In this document: one piece after another, positions 1 through 12,322 of the stretch
Layout: the number at the start of each line of letters is the position of its first letter
How positions within the stretch are numbered: the first letter of the stretch is position 1
Assembly: GCA_963995505.1 (NCBI GenBank)
Contig: OZ023190.1
Span: 1,860,001 to 1,924,000 of the forward strand
DNA from: Hypericum androsaemum
Taxonomy: Eukaryota > Streptophyta > Magnoliopsida > Malpighiales > Hypericaceae
Reading direction: 5' to 3'
DNA: 64,000 nt
Made by a program: the position numbers and the translations under genes
Notes under the pieces: model-generated
Told to the model about the DNA's origin: nothing
Databases searched by the model: none
The model's input: only the letters and a program-made list of their open reading frames with translations

Positions 1-543
1 AATTTCAAATTTAGGGAGTTGAACTAAACTAGGAAATTTTAGACTGCATTAAATTTTTTTTTAAGCATGACTTTTTTCCATTTTTCCGCAAAGGGTGGAA
101 TAGATATTGAAGATTAAATACGTTTAACCGTGGCATAGCAGGCATGCAGGTTAATTTATTTTCCTGATTCCCTGGATCGTGAAGGCCTGTTACTCTCTTA
201 ATTTGTTTGCCTTTTGATTTGGGTGTACATATATGATGATTGTCTCGTTCTTACAATTGTATATCATTATATATTATGCCCTCGTAGTTTCGAGTTGAGA
301 AAAAAAAAGAACAATGCGATCAGGAGCAATTAAGAGAAGTTATCATAACAACACGAGGACGGCAAAGGGACATTAAACTGATTACAACATTAGAAGAGTC
401 ATCAATCTACAAATACAGATTTAAAAAAAACTAATTACCATAAAAAGGAAACCCACATCATTAATTAATAGACCAACCCAAAAAAAGAAAAGAAAAAGAA
501 CAGATCAACCTCAACTAAGACTAACGGATCATCCACACATCGA
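1..543. other. AT-rich flank, no gene seen
   Basis: AT-rich sequence downstream of the minus-strand gene that ends at 544. It probably includes that gene's 3' UTR. No coding, RNA or repeat feature is recognisable. Confidence 0.5.
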
Positions 544-906
544 TCAAACCTTGAAGAAAACCGAAGATCCATCCTCCGGCTCCCTTAGAGGCGCCCTCCC
601 GGAGGCATGCAAGGCCGATGGGGAGGAAGACGGCGACGAATGGCACGACGCGGCGGCGGCATGCAGGGCCAGGTTGCCCTCGCTCCACGCCCTCCGCATC
701 GGGTACGAAACGAGGTGCACGGGCCGCAGCGGGGAGTGGCGCGGGCACCGGACGGCGCTTCCGCCCCCGCCCCGGGCCTTGTGGAGCGCGCACTGGCAGT
801 TCTTGTGGTACGGCCTGCGGTGGTCGACGTCGGCGTCGGCGCCGGAGAGGGACCCGTTGCTGACGTTCCGGATGAAGCCCCCGCCTGGAGCGGCTCCGGC
901 TGCCAT
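544..906 (-). CDS. Small conserved plant hypothetical protein (VSYPMRRAWSEGNL motif)
   Basis: Single-exon frame of 120 residues read from the ATG at 906 to the TGA at 544. It has a Gly/Ala-rich start, a central segment VDHRRPYHKNCQCALHK with spaced Cys residues, and a tail motif VSYPMRRAWSEGNL near residue 70-85. From memory this combination marks a family of short uncharacterised land-plant proteins; no biochemical role is known to me. High GC against AT-rich flanks supports coding. The overlapping plus-strand frame (551-1111) was not chosen because the conserved-looking motifs are only on the minus strand and a TATA-like run lies about 125 bp upstream of this ATG. No signal peptide or membrane segment is evident. 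Confidence 0.6.
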   Translation of the reverse strand: MAAGAAPGGGFIRNVSNGSLSGADADVDHRRPYHKNCQCALHKARGGGGSAVRCPRHSPLRPVHLVSYPMRRAWSEGNLALHAAAASCHSSPSSSPSALHASGRAPLREPEDGSSVFFKV

Positions 907-1030
907 CTCCCTCCTCCGACCAGATGAACTTTCACCGTTTGGTTGGTTAGGGGCTAAAGAGAGAATTTTGGGCTTTTTGTGTTTTTTTTTCTTCTTCTTT
1001 TTGGGAATTAATGGTTTGCCGTTAAATTTA

Positions 1031-1044
1031 TATTATATATATAT
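1031..1044 (-). promoter_or_regulatory. Candidate TATA box for the gene ending at 544
   Basis: An uninterrupted TA-rich run about 125-140 bp upstream of the ATG at 906, read on the minus strand. A purine-rich stretch between it and the ATG (960-1010) would form the leader. Position and composition suggest a TATA box; no transcript evidence is available. Confidence 0.35.
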
Positions 1045-1111
1045 GTGGGGTCGGTGTGTGTGCCTAGGTGGCAAGCGAGGAAATCGCCGCGTCAATGGGT
1101 GTGGTCGTTGA

Positions 1112-1692
1112 CCTAGTACATGTGGTATTTTTGGCGGGCCCTCAACAAAAATTGAAAATAAACATCCTCGAGCTCTATTTTTAGAGTCGATTTTTCTAAA
1201 AATATTGTATACATTTGTAATATTTGAATTTAAAATATTTTAATTGAATCTAATTATTTATTACTTAGAGTAACTCTCTATTCATATAATATGAAAATTT
1301 TAATATGATTAATCCCTTTAAAATTATGATCTAGTGAGTTGATTATGCTGACTCATTATTCGTATAATTCGTGTGTCATAGCTCATTAAAAAAGTCAAAA
1401 GACAATACAAACTTTTGACGAGATGATTTTCGTTCTAAAAAATTGTTCAGATAGTCACGTTGTTAATTGAATGATGAATTTTAACATTTATTCTTATTTC
1501 TTAGTCGTTTAGTCCAAGTTAATAATTAGGTGACATATTTATGAATAATTGTTTTAAAAACAACCCCAGCAATAACCGAGAAATTTGCAAGCATCTCTGC
1601 TCGTACTTTGGCTACAAGACTGATCTGTTGGATGAACATGAACTGTACTTACGTTTAAGTGGACAAGACGAGCATAGTTTAATTCGTATGAT
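1112..1692. other. AT-rich intergenic sequence
   Basis: AT-rich sequence with scattered short frames and no splice signals or protein-like composition. No gene or repeat is recognised. Confidence 0.5.
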
Positions 1693-1815
1693 ATATGATA
1701 GCGCTCGTATCTGCATGGTCTATGCCATCGTATAAGCATCGGGGTCTCTAAACCGTTTAGAGACCTCGATGCTTATACGATGGCATAGACCATGCAGATA
1801 CGAGCGCTATCATAT
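1693..1815. repeat. Near-perfect 61-bp inverted repeat with 1-nt centre
   Basis: Arms at 1693-1753 and 1755-1815 are reverse complements with one mismatch and are separated by a single C at 1754. The sequence includes GATAGCGCTCGTATC and its complement. A transcript would fold into a 61-bp duplex. Arm identity near 98% implies a recent origin. It could be a foldback MITE, a young inverted duplication able to feed small-RNA pathways, or a sequencing/assembly foldback artefact, since a true 1-nt loop is unusual in genomic DNA. No convincing target-site duplication was found at the ends. Confidence 0.85.
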
Positions 1816-3505
1816 TCACAACGACAATTAATCCAAAGTATGGTTGGTTCACGAAATTCAAACTCAATAATAAAACACTTGATACAAATCTATACTTTTT
1901 TCTACTTGGATTAGATTGTTAGATATTTTTGTTATGCTCATTAGTATAAGAATTGATTAATTGAGGTTTAAGCCGAAAAAACTATAGAAATATAACAAAA
2001 TTTTCAATTTTCAATTTTTTTTGGGTAACTGTCAATTTTCAATTACTAATGAGCTTTCAGTAATAGAACTCTGGACCATATTGTTAGATTATAGTTACAT
2101 GAGTGGATTTAGTCCGTCCTGAAATGTGTACGCCCGTGATGATTATATCAATTCGATCGGTTAGCCCTAGAAAAATTATGGATAAGATTCTAATGTAAGG
2201 TTTGGAAGCTGTCGGATGCTTTTAGGCAAAAGTGCTTCCTCGGTTGTATCCACGATTGCTGATTATCTAATTGTTCATTTAAATATGTTTCGGATCGTTA
2301 AATGATATATAGCCCAATGGTACAATTTGTCAAATTATAGAAAATTTAGGATTTAAATATTGTCGAGTGTTATGGTATAAAAAATTTAAGTATAAAAAAG
2401 CTATACTTATTGAGAGAGATAATAGGTTAAAAATAGGGGGTTAACTCGCTTCCACTGTGATCTGAATATTATCGGAATGTCCACAATTATTTATTATGAT
2501 ATTATTTTTTTACACAAAATGGATCGATAACATTATTATTAATAATTTTTTGTGGTAAGATGGTTGAATTTAGAATTTTTGAGTTTCAACTCGATGCATG
2601 AAACATATATCTTCGCAAGTGGGACGACGGCACAAGAAAAACGTACTAATTAGGGGGAGAAAAGGTTAATTCTCCCTTGTGTGTTACCGTTTGGCGCTCC
2701 TCACCTAGTATATTTCGTGCCCATAAGTCAACATAAACGTTTTCAAAAACGACTTGGAGAGCGACCCGTTCTCGACTCTACTTTCCAAGTTGTAAATCGA
2801 CTGAAAAGTCGGATCATTCCGAAAATTTTTATTTCATTATATCTATTATATGGGGTAGGCACTTGTGAGGAAAACTTTATAGTATAGAAATAGACTCCAC
2901 TATTTAGAAATTAAAAATAAAAGCTAACACACACTCCCAACACTCTTTCTTTCTCCCGAGAGAGAAATCAATTTTTTCTCTTCCGCGAGACAGACTCTCT
3001 CCTATGACTTTTTCTCTTCCTTAGATAAAGTGGAAAAAGAAATTGATTTTTTTATAAAAGGGGAGAGATAATTCGAGAATCGAGATGGCCATATGGATAA
3101 AAGTGTTTCATTTTTTGTTCAACCTTACGAACACGAAAAAATCCAAGTCAAATTTTTGAATAGACCGTTCGATCCGACCGGATTTTGTCAGGTTCGTAAG
3201 GTAGCGTTTTATGGCCAAATTTGGTAGGCCTTTTGTCCCGAATCACAGTGTATTTTAAAAACTTGGTTAACATACGAGGTAGAAAAATATTATATTCGAA
3301 TATTGTCATATTTTAATTGAATACGAAATGAGTGATAAAATAGAAAGGAATATCCTAAAGAATGTTACCACCGTTCCCTCCAGACTCCGTGGCTTCCAAG
3401 TTTCCAAACCGCCTCAATCCCTCTCCCGCCATCTCACCCGTCCACGTCACCCAGCGGGCCCCACGCTCCCCCAACCAACGGCCAAGGTCACTCCTCCCCC
3501 TTCAC
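1816..3505. other. AT-rich intergenic region
   Basis: About 1.7 kb of AT-rich DNA with no frame resembling a known plant protein. CT-rich patches at about 2935-3030 carry CTCTC/GAGAGA runs. The frames at 2681-2887 and 3328-3609 are short and show no familiar motifs. Confidence 0.5.
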
Positions 3506-3519
3506 TGGGCCCAGGCCCA
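3506..3519. promoter_or_regulatory. Site II-type element upstream of the SQS1-like gene
   Basis: TGGGCCCAGGCCCA is a back-to-back pair of TGGGCC/GGCCCA motifs about 100 bp before the ATG at 3618, inside a CT-rich promoter. TGGGCY (site II) motifs are bound by TCP factors and are common in promoters of growth and housekeeping genes. Function here is inferred. Confidence 0.5.
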
Positions 3520-3617
3520 AACCCACAGAAAAAGCCCAACTTCCCCCCACCTCACCTCCAAATAACAAGGGGGAGGAGAAGATCCCATCCAATTACAAGC
3601 GGTGGTTAGGGTTCCCG

Positions 3618-6600
3618 ATGGCCGGAGGTCGGAAGAGACGGGCGACCAGCGAAAGGAGGCGAGGCGGAGGTGGCGGCGGAGGAAACGCCAAAAGCCGGAC
3701 CAGGTGGAAGCCGACGACAGGTCGTCGGATCAGGGACGGGCTGTTCGTGGAAGGCGGCAGCCTCGCCGATTTCGCGTCTGCTCCAGGTCAGATTTCTTCT
3801 GTTTGGTTCTGGGAGAAGAAGAAAGATTCCAGCTTTTGAATTGGGTTTAATTTACTATGTTCATTGGAAGATGAATTTGCAGTTTTGGGGAATTTCCATT
3901 TATTCATTTATTTATTTTTGTTGGTTATTTAGTTTTGGTCTCCATTCTTTGGTTTAGGCCTTGTTTTTTTTTGTTTGTCTTTGAAATGAAACGCAGGGAT
4001 CTACCGTAATGCGAGTACCCAGTCTGGTCCGAGGATGGCGAGCTCTGATCGAACCAAGGCATTGACTGTTGCATCGAAAAGTAGGACCAGCAAGTCTAAC
4101 GGTGGTTCGGTTGGTTTTTCCTATCCAGTTGTTGAACCGCAGGTACCCCACCTTGAGGTTGTAGTGAACTACGAGCTATCTTTCTTTGTTTTATGTCAGC
4201 GACGATATGAGCAGCTGCATGTCAGTTTTGTGTTTGTTGTAGAATGAACTTGCTTCTGTATGTTGCTTCAACAGAGAATAATGGTAGTTATGGTTGTTCT
4301 CAGGTTGCTCCGTGGTAGTGCCTCGCAGCTTGCCATTGTGGCTTGTCTTCATTGACTGTTCGTGTTACCCTCACTTTCTGTGATGGATCTGATCTATTTT
4401 TGTTCTCCTTTCTCAGGAGGACTTGCACAAAGAACCATCTACCAATTGTAAGGATAGGAATGATAGTATGCACAAGCCTCAGCCTTTTCTCTTAGTTGGT
4501 CCGAAGGACGCCCAAGTTATTGCATATGTAGATGAAACACCTTGTTCCGAGGCCAAAACTGTGGAATATGCTTATAACTACAGTTCAAGTTTTGTGCTTG
4601 GTGAGAGCTCCCACAGGGGCTTAGGATTCAACGATGAATTTGAGGCGAGCTCAGATGGTGTTGGCTCCCCCTCGAGGAACTATGAAGAAGGGAAGCTTGC
4701 TGGCATATTACCATTTTGCGATGAAATGGATTGTGATGATGCTATCCAACAAAAAGAAATAGGTGCTGTTGAAGCTATTGCATTTAATTTAGGTGAAGAA
4801 ATCCCATCTCTTCAAGTTTCTCCAAAGGAAAATTCAGCATTTATTACAATTGGAGGGATGAAATTGTTCACGCAAGATCTATCTGATGGAGAAAGTAATA
4901 AAGACTATGCTGATTCAGCAGAAGATAGTTCTGAATTTTCTGAATCAGAGGAAGGATTTAAATGGTCTGAAAGTGATGGGTCTGATGTTGCATTTGACAG
5001 TGATTCAGATATAGATGAGGAGTTAGCTGAAGATTACTTGGAAGGAATTGGTGGGAAAGATAATATCTTGAATGCTAAATGGTTGCTAGGCAATGACTTG
5101 AATGATTTAGATGAGGATACTACTTCCAGTAGTGACTTTGATGAGACTGTCGAGAAGTTGGGTGGCATTGACATTCAGGATGCATATAGGGAATATGGCA
5201 TGATAACGCCTCGGTCCAAAAAGAATTACTCTGTCATTGAAACAGATGTCCGCTTGTCAGCTTTCGATGACATCATGCTTTTCAGGGACCCTAGAACTGT
5301 TTCGGCCAGAAAAAAACATGTTCCATGTATGCCTCAATCTTGGCCAAGGAGGAGCAAAAATTCCAGAAATTTTCCTGGTAATCTCATATGCTTTTTGTAT
5401 TAGTCCACGTTGCCACTTTACTCTTCTTTTTGATGTGAATCTTTCGATGGCTTTCGTTGCATCACTTCCTGCATGATGTAGTTATGCTTCAAAATCTTTT
5501 TATTTAATCTCTTAGCTTTATGATTCTTCTGTCTATGCAAATGAATTTGGTTTTTCTTGGCTAATTTGTGTGTGAAACTCAGGTGAAAAAAAGAAGCAGC
5601 GCAAAGCGATGATTGTTGCTAAGCGTCGTGATAGGATGCTGAACCGAGGAGTTGATTTAGAGAATATAAATAAGGTAAATGGTCGTTGTTATATGTGCCT
5701 TAACTCATTCTGATTGTGCCTCAGAGAGCAGGCAGTGGAATAATATCCTCATTTGTTGATATAAATTTGTGTCATCTCCCATGGTGGAAATCTAGCTACC
5801 TGTAATAAATTCTTGAGTTGATAGCTTTTATGGAAAATTCTAACCACACTGTCCTTTTTTCTTTGTAGAAGCTGGAGCATATTGTCTCGGAAAGGGTTGA
5901 TGTATTTTCTTTTCAACCAATGGATTCTAGGGATTGTTCCCAGGTTTGGAAGTGCTTCTTCTGATGTCATGTTTATAGTACTTTGTTCTTCTCTCAACGG
6001 TACATTTGTTTTTTATATCATAATTTATCGCTGCATGAATTGTATCTTGCAAATTTTGATTTTCATCATGAAAAGCCAATCCTACAGCTCTTGACCAGGG
6101 TTTCTGTCATATTTGGAAACCTTAGTTTTTAAATTAAGTAAATGAATCTGAGGTCACGTTCTATGAATAGGTTCAACGGCTAGCTGCAATATATCGCTTA
6201 CGAAGTGTCAGCCAAGGTTTTTCTGGCAAGAAAAGGTATGCATGGGGTTCTGTAGCCCTTATTGTCAATACAAAAGGAGTCACTTCCATTTGAGTTTGTT
6301 TTGATATGAGGCCGAAATTGTTTTTTGTTCTCTTATTCGTTCTTTCAGCTTTGTTACTGTAACCAGAACTCAACACACTAGTATGCCTTCAGCTAGTGAT
6401 AGAATCCGCTTAGAAAAGGTAATCTTTCTCTATTTAATGACAACCTGGAAACAAGATGCTCCTTTATTTCATGCAAAATGTGGAATTTACTGTTAACGTT
6501 GGCTGTTGTATTTCAGCTCATAGGCAGCGAGGATGCTGATTTTCCTGTTTGTGAAGTCCCGAAATCAAAATCAGCCAGTGGAGGGAAGACAAGGAAATTT

Positions 6601-7248
6601 GACTCGGGCAGTGCAACAACTCCATCGGGAACCCAGGGCGGGAGCAGATCAGCAAAGAAATTGTCTAGCGGCCGAACTGGTAGCATGTCTAGAAAACGCG
6701 GCAGCATGAAGGAATTTAATGCCAGGGAACCGGTTTTATTTGTTTCTAGTGGAATGATACAAACTGATACTACTGAAAGCATGAAGGTTGACTCTACAAA
6801 AGCCGGTGAAACTTCTGAAAGTAAAACTGTCTTGAGCTCAGCAAATGTGGGTTCATTTGAACTGCACACTAAAGGGTTTGGATCTAGGATGATGGCGAAA
6901 ATGGGATACGTCGATGGTGAAGGACTAGGAAAGGCTGGTCAAGGCATGTCGCAGCCTATCGAGGTAATCCAACGGCCTAAATCACTCGGGCTGGGAGTCG
7001 ACTTCTCGTCGAACACCGCTGATGATCCAGGTCCGCACAGACCTCGGAAGAGCGAAGACACCAAAAAGCACAGCAAAAGGCATAGCATCGGAGCATTCGA
7101 GAAGCATACAAGAGGGTTTGGTTCTAAGATTATGGCCAAGATGGGCTTTAGTGAAGGTATGGGATTGGGTAGGGATTCTCAAGGGATCACCAATCCCCTA
7201 GTTGCTGTTAGGCTACCAAAGTCAAGAGGATTAGGTGCCAAAAAATAA
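3618..7248 (+). CDS. SQS1-like protein with R3H domain and two G-patch domains
   Basis: Eight exons keep phase throughout: 3618-3786, 3997-4142, 4417-5377, 5583-5674, 5869-5943, 6171-6235, 6349-6418 and 6517-7248, giving 769 residues. The start MAGGRKRR is followed by a Gly/Arg-rich tail and FVEGGSLADF. An acidic Ser/Asp/Glu tract lies at about residues 259-345 (DSDSDIDEELAEDYLEGIGG). An R3H-like segment spans about 457-520. Two G-patch domains occupy about 637-685 (HTKGFGSRMMAKMG) and 717-765 (HTRGFGSKIMAKMG). Family knowledge: R3H binds single-stranded nucleic acid, and G-patch proteins activate DEAH helicases in splicing or ribosome biogenesis; yeast Sqs1 partners Prp43. A nuclear role with a DEAH helicase is inferred. 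The gene looks intact. Confidence 0.9.
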
Positions 7249-7952
7249 ATGGCGTCTTTCCTAGATTAACAGGGTAGCTTAGGGGCTGATCCTCTTTGAC
7301 TTGTATTTAGTCTTACAATGGACTTTGTGTTGTTGGCCTCTCTTCCAATTGGGTCAACTGCAGTTGAAAGTGGACGACAACCATTTATTATCAAGCTTTG
7401 TTCCCTTTTTGGACGAGGAAAAAAAGGGGATAAATTACTGAAATTATAAAGATAGTAATTTTATGTTATTAGATATCTGTCGGGGGTGAGATATTTGAAA
7501 TGTGACAATTTTCTAACAGTATTTAAAAAAAAAATACGTTCAGGTACTAACCATTTATTGTTATTGTTCCAAAAGTGCAATCTTAATAGAATTCAAGACT
7601 TATTTTTTTAAATTCAAGACTTATTAATTAAACTAGAACAAAATTCTCATGAGTTAATTTAAGTATTTGTTGGTTAATGAACTAGCATGCCGGACGACCA
7701 GTCGTTCGTGTGCATTCTATGTCATCCGATTTTGTGTTCTTTATGATATGGCTGGAGGCTCCTCTACTTCCTAATCTATTTTGAACCATACGTTTAACCT
7801 TTTTCCGATCGCCAGCAACGTCACTCGCCCAGAACACCAACAACATCGATCTCATCGTCATCGTCATCGTCATCGTCACCACTTGGAATCCTCGTAAAGC
7901 AAGCAAAATCTTTCCTTTCCCTGGAAAGATATAACCAATTGAAGGGGAAAAG
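7249..7952. other. Intergenic region; 5' leader region of the first mTERF gene
   Basis: AT-rich sequence, then a short CATCGT hexanucleotide repeat at about 7853-7878. The segment just before 7953 (TTGGAATCCTCGTAAAG) recurs before the seventh mTERF copy at 27964 but not before the other copies. This suggests it is the ancestral promoter/leader. Confidence 0.5.
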
Positions 7953-9776
7953 ATGCTATCTTTCGCTGGTATCTACTGCCCTTTTGATATTGCTTTCATT
8001 CCCAGAGGAGTCTTTTCAAGGCAAGAACTTACCTCTTTCCATCTTATACAGATGTTACTCTTAGTGGGTTTTAATGATCAATGTTAGTTAAATGCATAAT
8101 TCGAACCAAACCCGATTCGGGTTTTGTGTGGGGGGTTTGCATTGTTTCGGTGTGGAGGTTAATGGTGGTGGTGTTGTTTTCTGCAGGCCCCAGTTGTGTC
8201 CTCCTAGGAAGCTCGTCTTTCTCCGGGCGAAGATTGGTCAATCTCCATTCTCTATATATCTTCCACTACCTGCTTTTAACTTGGATTCAGACATCTGAAT
8301 TGTGCATGTAACCCCCTTCTGTATCGTTTGCCTGTTGGGCTGAACTTTTTCGACTTGATGTTCTTCGGTGCAGATTCTGCTGTAGATGGATTGTTGAGCT
8401 CGAGGTTAGTGACTCCATCCTTGTTGGCAGCAGAGAAAGAGGAAGCCAAGGCTGTCTTGACCTTGTTCTTGAAGAACCAAGGTCTGAGCAATGCTATTGC
8501 TGCAAGGACAATAAACAAGTCGGACCTGTTCATTGACCACCTTGTTTCAAGACTCTATTCTGTCCATAAATCTCGATATCGGACAGGTTTGGTCGCTTCT
8601 GTTTCTCATTGAAGCTATCAAGTGTAGTTTACCCCAGTTGTTCTTTTGCATACACTGATTCGATCTTTATCTGCAGGACGGGAGCTCACAACTCTTGAAA
8701 TCAGAGATGCTCTTCTTCCCTACTTAGAATCAATGCACGAAGAACACGGCAATTTCCTGTTGGATGTTATTGAGAACTTCCCACATCTACCTGATACAGA
8801 AAGACCAGTTGTGCCAGTTACTGAAACTGCACGATGTGAGAGGCGTGATGCCAAGAAGCTAAAAGCTATGTCGCGAGTTAGTGTGCCAGGCCCTTCTGGG
8901 AGCTTACCGCCTCATATTCTTTATTTTATAGAGCTCGGATTGAAACAAGATCAGATCAACGTGATCACTCGCAGATTTCCTGCTTTTGCATATTACAGCT
9001 TGGAGGAGAAGATCATGCCGATGATGGAGTTTCTGCTTGATCTTGGAGTCTCGAAATCAAACATTCCTAGAATCCTGGTAAAGAGGCCTCAACTGTGTGG
9101 AATGAGTCTCTCAGAAAATCTTATTCCGACTATGGAATTTTTTGAGACCCTTGGTGTGGATAAGAGTAAATGGGCGAAACTGATAACCCGTTTTCCAGCT
9201 ATCCTTACTTACAGCCGGGTAAAAGTTAAGGCAACGGTTGAGTTCTTTGATGAGGTCGGCATTCCAAAAGAGAACATAGGGAAGATTATAACGCGAAGTC
9301 CCAGCATCACTAGCTACAGTGTAGAGGACAAGTTACGACCTACAGCTGAATATTTCCGTTCTTTAGGGGTTGATGTTGGTGTAATGCTACGACACTGCCC
9401 CCAAACTATTGGTCTTAGCATTGAGGCCAACTTGAAGCCTGTCACTGAATTCTTTCTGGAAAATGGCTTCAGCATAGAGGAAATCGGGACTATGATTTCC
9501 AGGTATGGAGCGTTGTATACTTTTAGTTTGAAGGATAACTTGGTACCCAAGTGGGAACTCTTTTTGACGATGGACTATCCACGAGAAGATCTTCTTAAGT
9601 TCCCTCAGTATTTTGGTTACAGCTTGAAAGATAGAATATATCCGAGGTACAAGGCGGTGAAAGAATCTGGGGTCAAATTGCCGCTGAGCAGACTGTTGTC
9701 CGTAAACAAAAGCGACTTTGAGTCATTACTAAAGAGGAAAATGAAGAAATTGCAGTTTGAGGAGTGTCGCGACTGA
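7953..9776 (+). CDS. mTERF copy 1: MTERF5/MDA1-like, full-length founder type
   Basis: Four exons (7953-8020, 8187-8236, 8374-8586, 8677-9776) encode 476 residues, near the length of Arabidopsis mTERF5 (MDA1). Exons 1-2 give a basic, hydroxylated N-terminus that could be an organelle transit peptide. Exon 3 holds the conserved N-domain (VTPSLLAAEKEEAKAV, FLKNQGLSN, INKSDLFIDHLVSRL). From about residue 187 come seven complete mTERF motifs and a partial eighth, with P-x-[IL]-x-x-[YG]S signatures such as FPQYFGYSL. mTERF proteins form alpha-solenoids that bind organelle nucleic acid; mTERF5 acts in chloroplast transcription. The first intron uses a GC donor (AG|GCAAGA at 8021) where every paralogue has GT. 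It is the only copy with the complete exon 3, so it is probably ancestral to the array. Confidence 0.85.
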
Positions 9777-10662
9777 TTGGATGCAATCGATACTGGAAAT
9801 CTTCATAATAATGGTGAAGCCAGCCCGCTCGATGCTGTTGGAGTAAATGCAGAGCCATGGACAAATAATATTTGGATGGCAGACATTCACTGCCAAAAAT
9901 CATAAATAAGCATGTAACTGGGGGAATTTTTTCATGTGCAGAATTGGAAGAGGACAGGTGCAGTTGGTTAAACTCAACAACAGCGCAGATTTCCTTGGTT
10001 CCCGTGGTGAAGGAGGAATCTGCAAGATTCAGGCTTGCTAGTTTTTCTTCTTCGGGCGAGTTCCTGCAAAGTTCAAGTAGTAGATACAAGCTTCAAGCTA
10101 GGATTCGCAGTTGCAGGAATGCGCAATTGATCATTTCGTGCTTCGTCCCGCGCTTTATACTCAAAAGTTGCTAGATGACTCTCTATTGTTAGTATAGTAA
10201 TCTGACATGCCTCACACCTTGGTTTCTAGCAGTAGATTAGATTTGGAGAAACACCAATGTAATCAAAGAGACAGATCGTCCCGTGTTTGCGATATTACGG
10301 GACGGGACGATCTTCGCCTGATGATATTAACGCTATCTCAAGTATGAAAGCTGGTTGGAGTGCACGGATCACTTGACTTCGCATTTTGATTGAATGAATG
10401 TATAAAACGGGGGAGAAATCGAGAGTAGTACAATTTCAGCAACTCCAATTGCATTTATCATAAAGTATAGGTATCATTTATGTGACATGGCGGTTCAATT
10501 TCGAGTGGGGGAGCTTCTCCACTCAGCATCCCAGGACCCACATTGTTTTACTTTTCAAAAAAATATAATGTAAAAATCAGTGACCATCGGTGTTTTTTAC
10601 CCGTCCGAACTCGACTGTTCCGATTTCCTTAGATGGGCTCGACGGACCCGACACATAGAACA
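9777..10662. other. 3' flank of mTERF copy 1 and spacer
   Basis: Sequence at about 9940-10080 resembles the region after the stop codons of class B copies (GTGAAGGAGGA, TTTTTCTTCTT...GTTCAA). It is therefore probably transcribed 3' UTR carried along in the duplications. The rest is AT-rich spacer without coding features. Confidence 0.5.
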
Positions 10663-10674
10663 TGGGCTTGGGCC
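10663..10674 (+). promoter_or_regulatory. Tandem site II element, mTERF copy 2 promoter
   Basis: TGGGCTTGGGCC lies 187 bp upstream of the ATG at 10850. It consists of two adjacent TGGGCY elements, the TCP-binding type frequent in nuclear genes for organelle proteins. Identical elements precede copies 3, 4, 5, 6 and 8 within a conserved ATAGAACATGGGCTTGGGCC block. Confidence 0.55.
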
Positions 10675-10849
10675 TGTTACACTGGAGCTGACGTTCTTCT
10701 CCTCTTTTTAGGTCCACACATTCTTCTGATCCTGAGTGATTACTTCAACTTCCTTTTCCACTCTCCATCGCAGGAAAATCCCATTATCCTTGTAAAGAAT
10801 TCGACTTCCCGTGGAAAAAGTTACTTCCGGTTCCCTGGAAAGCTGAAAG

Positions 10850-12322
10850 ATGGTGTCTTCCACGGTAATCCACTGCCATTTCGATGTAGCTTTCATTCCC
10901 AGAGGAGTCTTTTCGAGGTAAGATGACATCTTTTTAGCATTTTGTGTTGAGATTCGCACATGGCTAGTTGCGAGTGTGGCGGGCTAGTTTATATTTGTGG
11001 AAAGCTCACGTACCCGTTGGCTTAAGGTTTTAGGGTTTCATTTTCTCACCAAGGAAAAGATGTTGGCTTTGAATTCTGCAGGTCCCAGCTGTGTCTGCCC
11101 AGGAAGCTCGTCTTTTGCCGGGCGAAGCAGCTTGGTCAATCTTCATTCTCTACATAGCTTCCAGTACCTGCTTTTAAGTTGCATTCAGGCATCCGAAAAT
11201 GTGCATGTACCCTTCTGTGTCTTTTGGAATTTGGAGTGAATCATTGCCAACTTCTTGTTATTTGGTGCAGATTCTGCATTAAATGGATCGCTTCGCAAAG
11301 AGCGTGGCAGTATTCCGGTGGATGTTATTGAGAACTTCTCACGTCTGCCTGATACCGGGAAGCCAGTTGTGCCAGTTCTTGCAGGGAGGTATGATGCCAA
11401 GAGGCTAAGAGCTATCTTGCGAGTTAGTGAACCAGGACCCTCTGGGAGCCTACCACCTCATGTTCTTTATCTCTTAGAGATCGGATTTCTTCATGAGCAG
11501 ATCAAGTTGATTGCACGCAAATCTCCGTCTTTTGCGTATTGCAGCCTGGAGGGGAAGATCAGGCCACTGATCGAGTTTCTACTTGATCTTGGAGTTCCGA
11601 AATCGGACCTTCCTAACATTCTGATTAGGTCCCCTGGATTGTGTGGAATGAGACTTTCAGAAAATCTCATTCCAACGATGAAATTTCTCGAGACCCTTGG
11701 TGTGGACAAGACAAAATGGGTGAAATTGATTTCTCGTTGTCCAGGTACGCTTACTTATAGCCGGAAAAAAATTGAAGCGACTATTCAGTATCTCTATGAG
11801 GTGGGTCTCTCAGAAGAGATCATAGGGAAGATTCTAACTCGCTGCCCCCAAATTCTATGCCACAGTGTAGAGGACAAGTTGCGACCTTCCGCTGAGTATT
11901 TCCAGTCGTTAGGGGTTAATGTTACAGTAGTGCTACGATGCTGCCCCCAAATTATGAATCTTAGCATTGAGGCCAACCTGAAGCCTTACACTGAATTCTT
12001 CCTGAAAAAAGGTTTCAGCGTAGAGGAAGTTGGAACAATGATTTCCAGATTTGGAGCTCTGTATTCTTATAGTTTGAAGGCTAACGTGATACCTAAGTGG
12101 GAATTCTTTATGACAATGGGTTATCCAAGACAAGATCTTGTCAAACACCCTCAGTATTTTGGTTACAGCTTGAAAGAGAGAATAAAACCAAGGTACAACC
12201 TGATGATAGAATCTGGAGTGAAATTTTCGCTAAGCCAACTGTTGGGTGTAAATAACAAGAAATTTGAGTCGTTACTAAGGAAGAGAATTGAGAAATTGCA
12301 GTTGGACGAGTTCTACAGTTGA
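10850..12322 (+). CDS. mTERF copy 2: class B, all seven motifs
   Basis: Exons 10850-10917, 11082-11134 and 11271-12322 encode 390 residues. The N-terminus (MVSSTVIHCHFDVAF) is joined by exon 2 (SQLCLPRKLVF) directly to DSALNGSLRKERGS. The conserved N-domain of copy 1's exon 3 is missing, which defines class B. Motifs 1-7 are all present, including SVEDKLRPSAEYF and ISRFGALYSYSL, and end with KLQLDEFYS. This is the only class B copy with a short first intron (10918-11081), lacking the tandem insert seen in copies 4-8. It may be the earliest class B gene. Organelle targeting and nucleic-acid binding are inferred from the family. Confidence 0.82.

Noticed and set aside
551..1111. 186-residue plus-strand frame over the first gene
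   Set aside because: It is the antisense of the minus-strand gene with its VSYPMRRAWSEGNL motif; the distal part is T-rich leader and promoter.
1541..1739. Frames entering the palindrome
   Set aside because: Short, AT-rich, and defined partly by the inverted repeat; no protein-like features.
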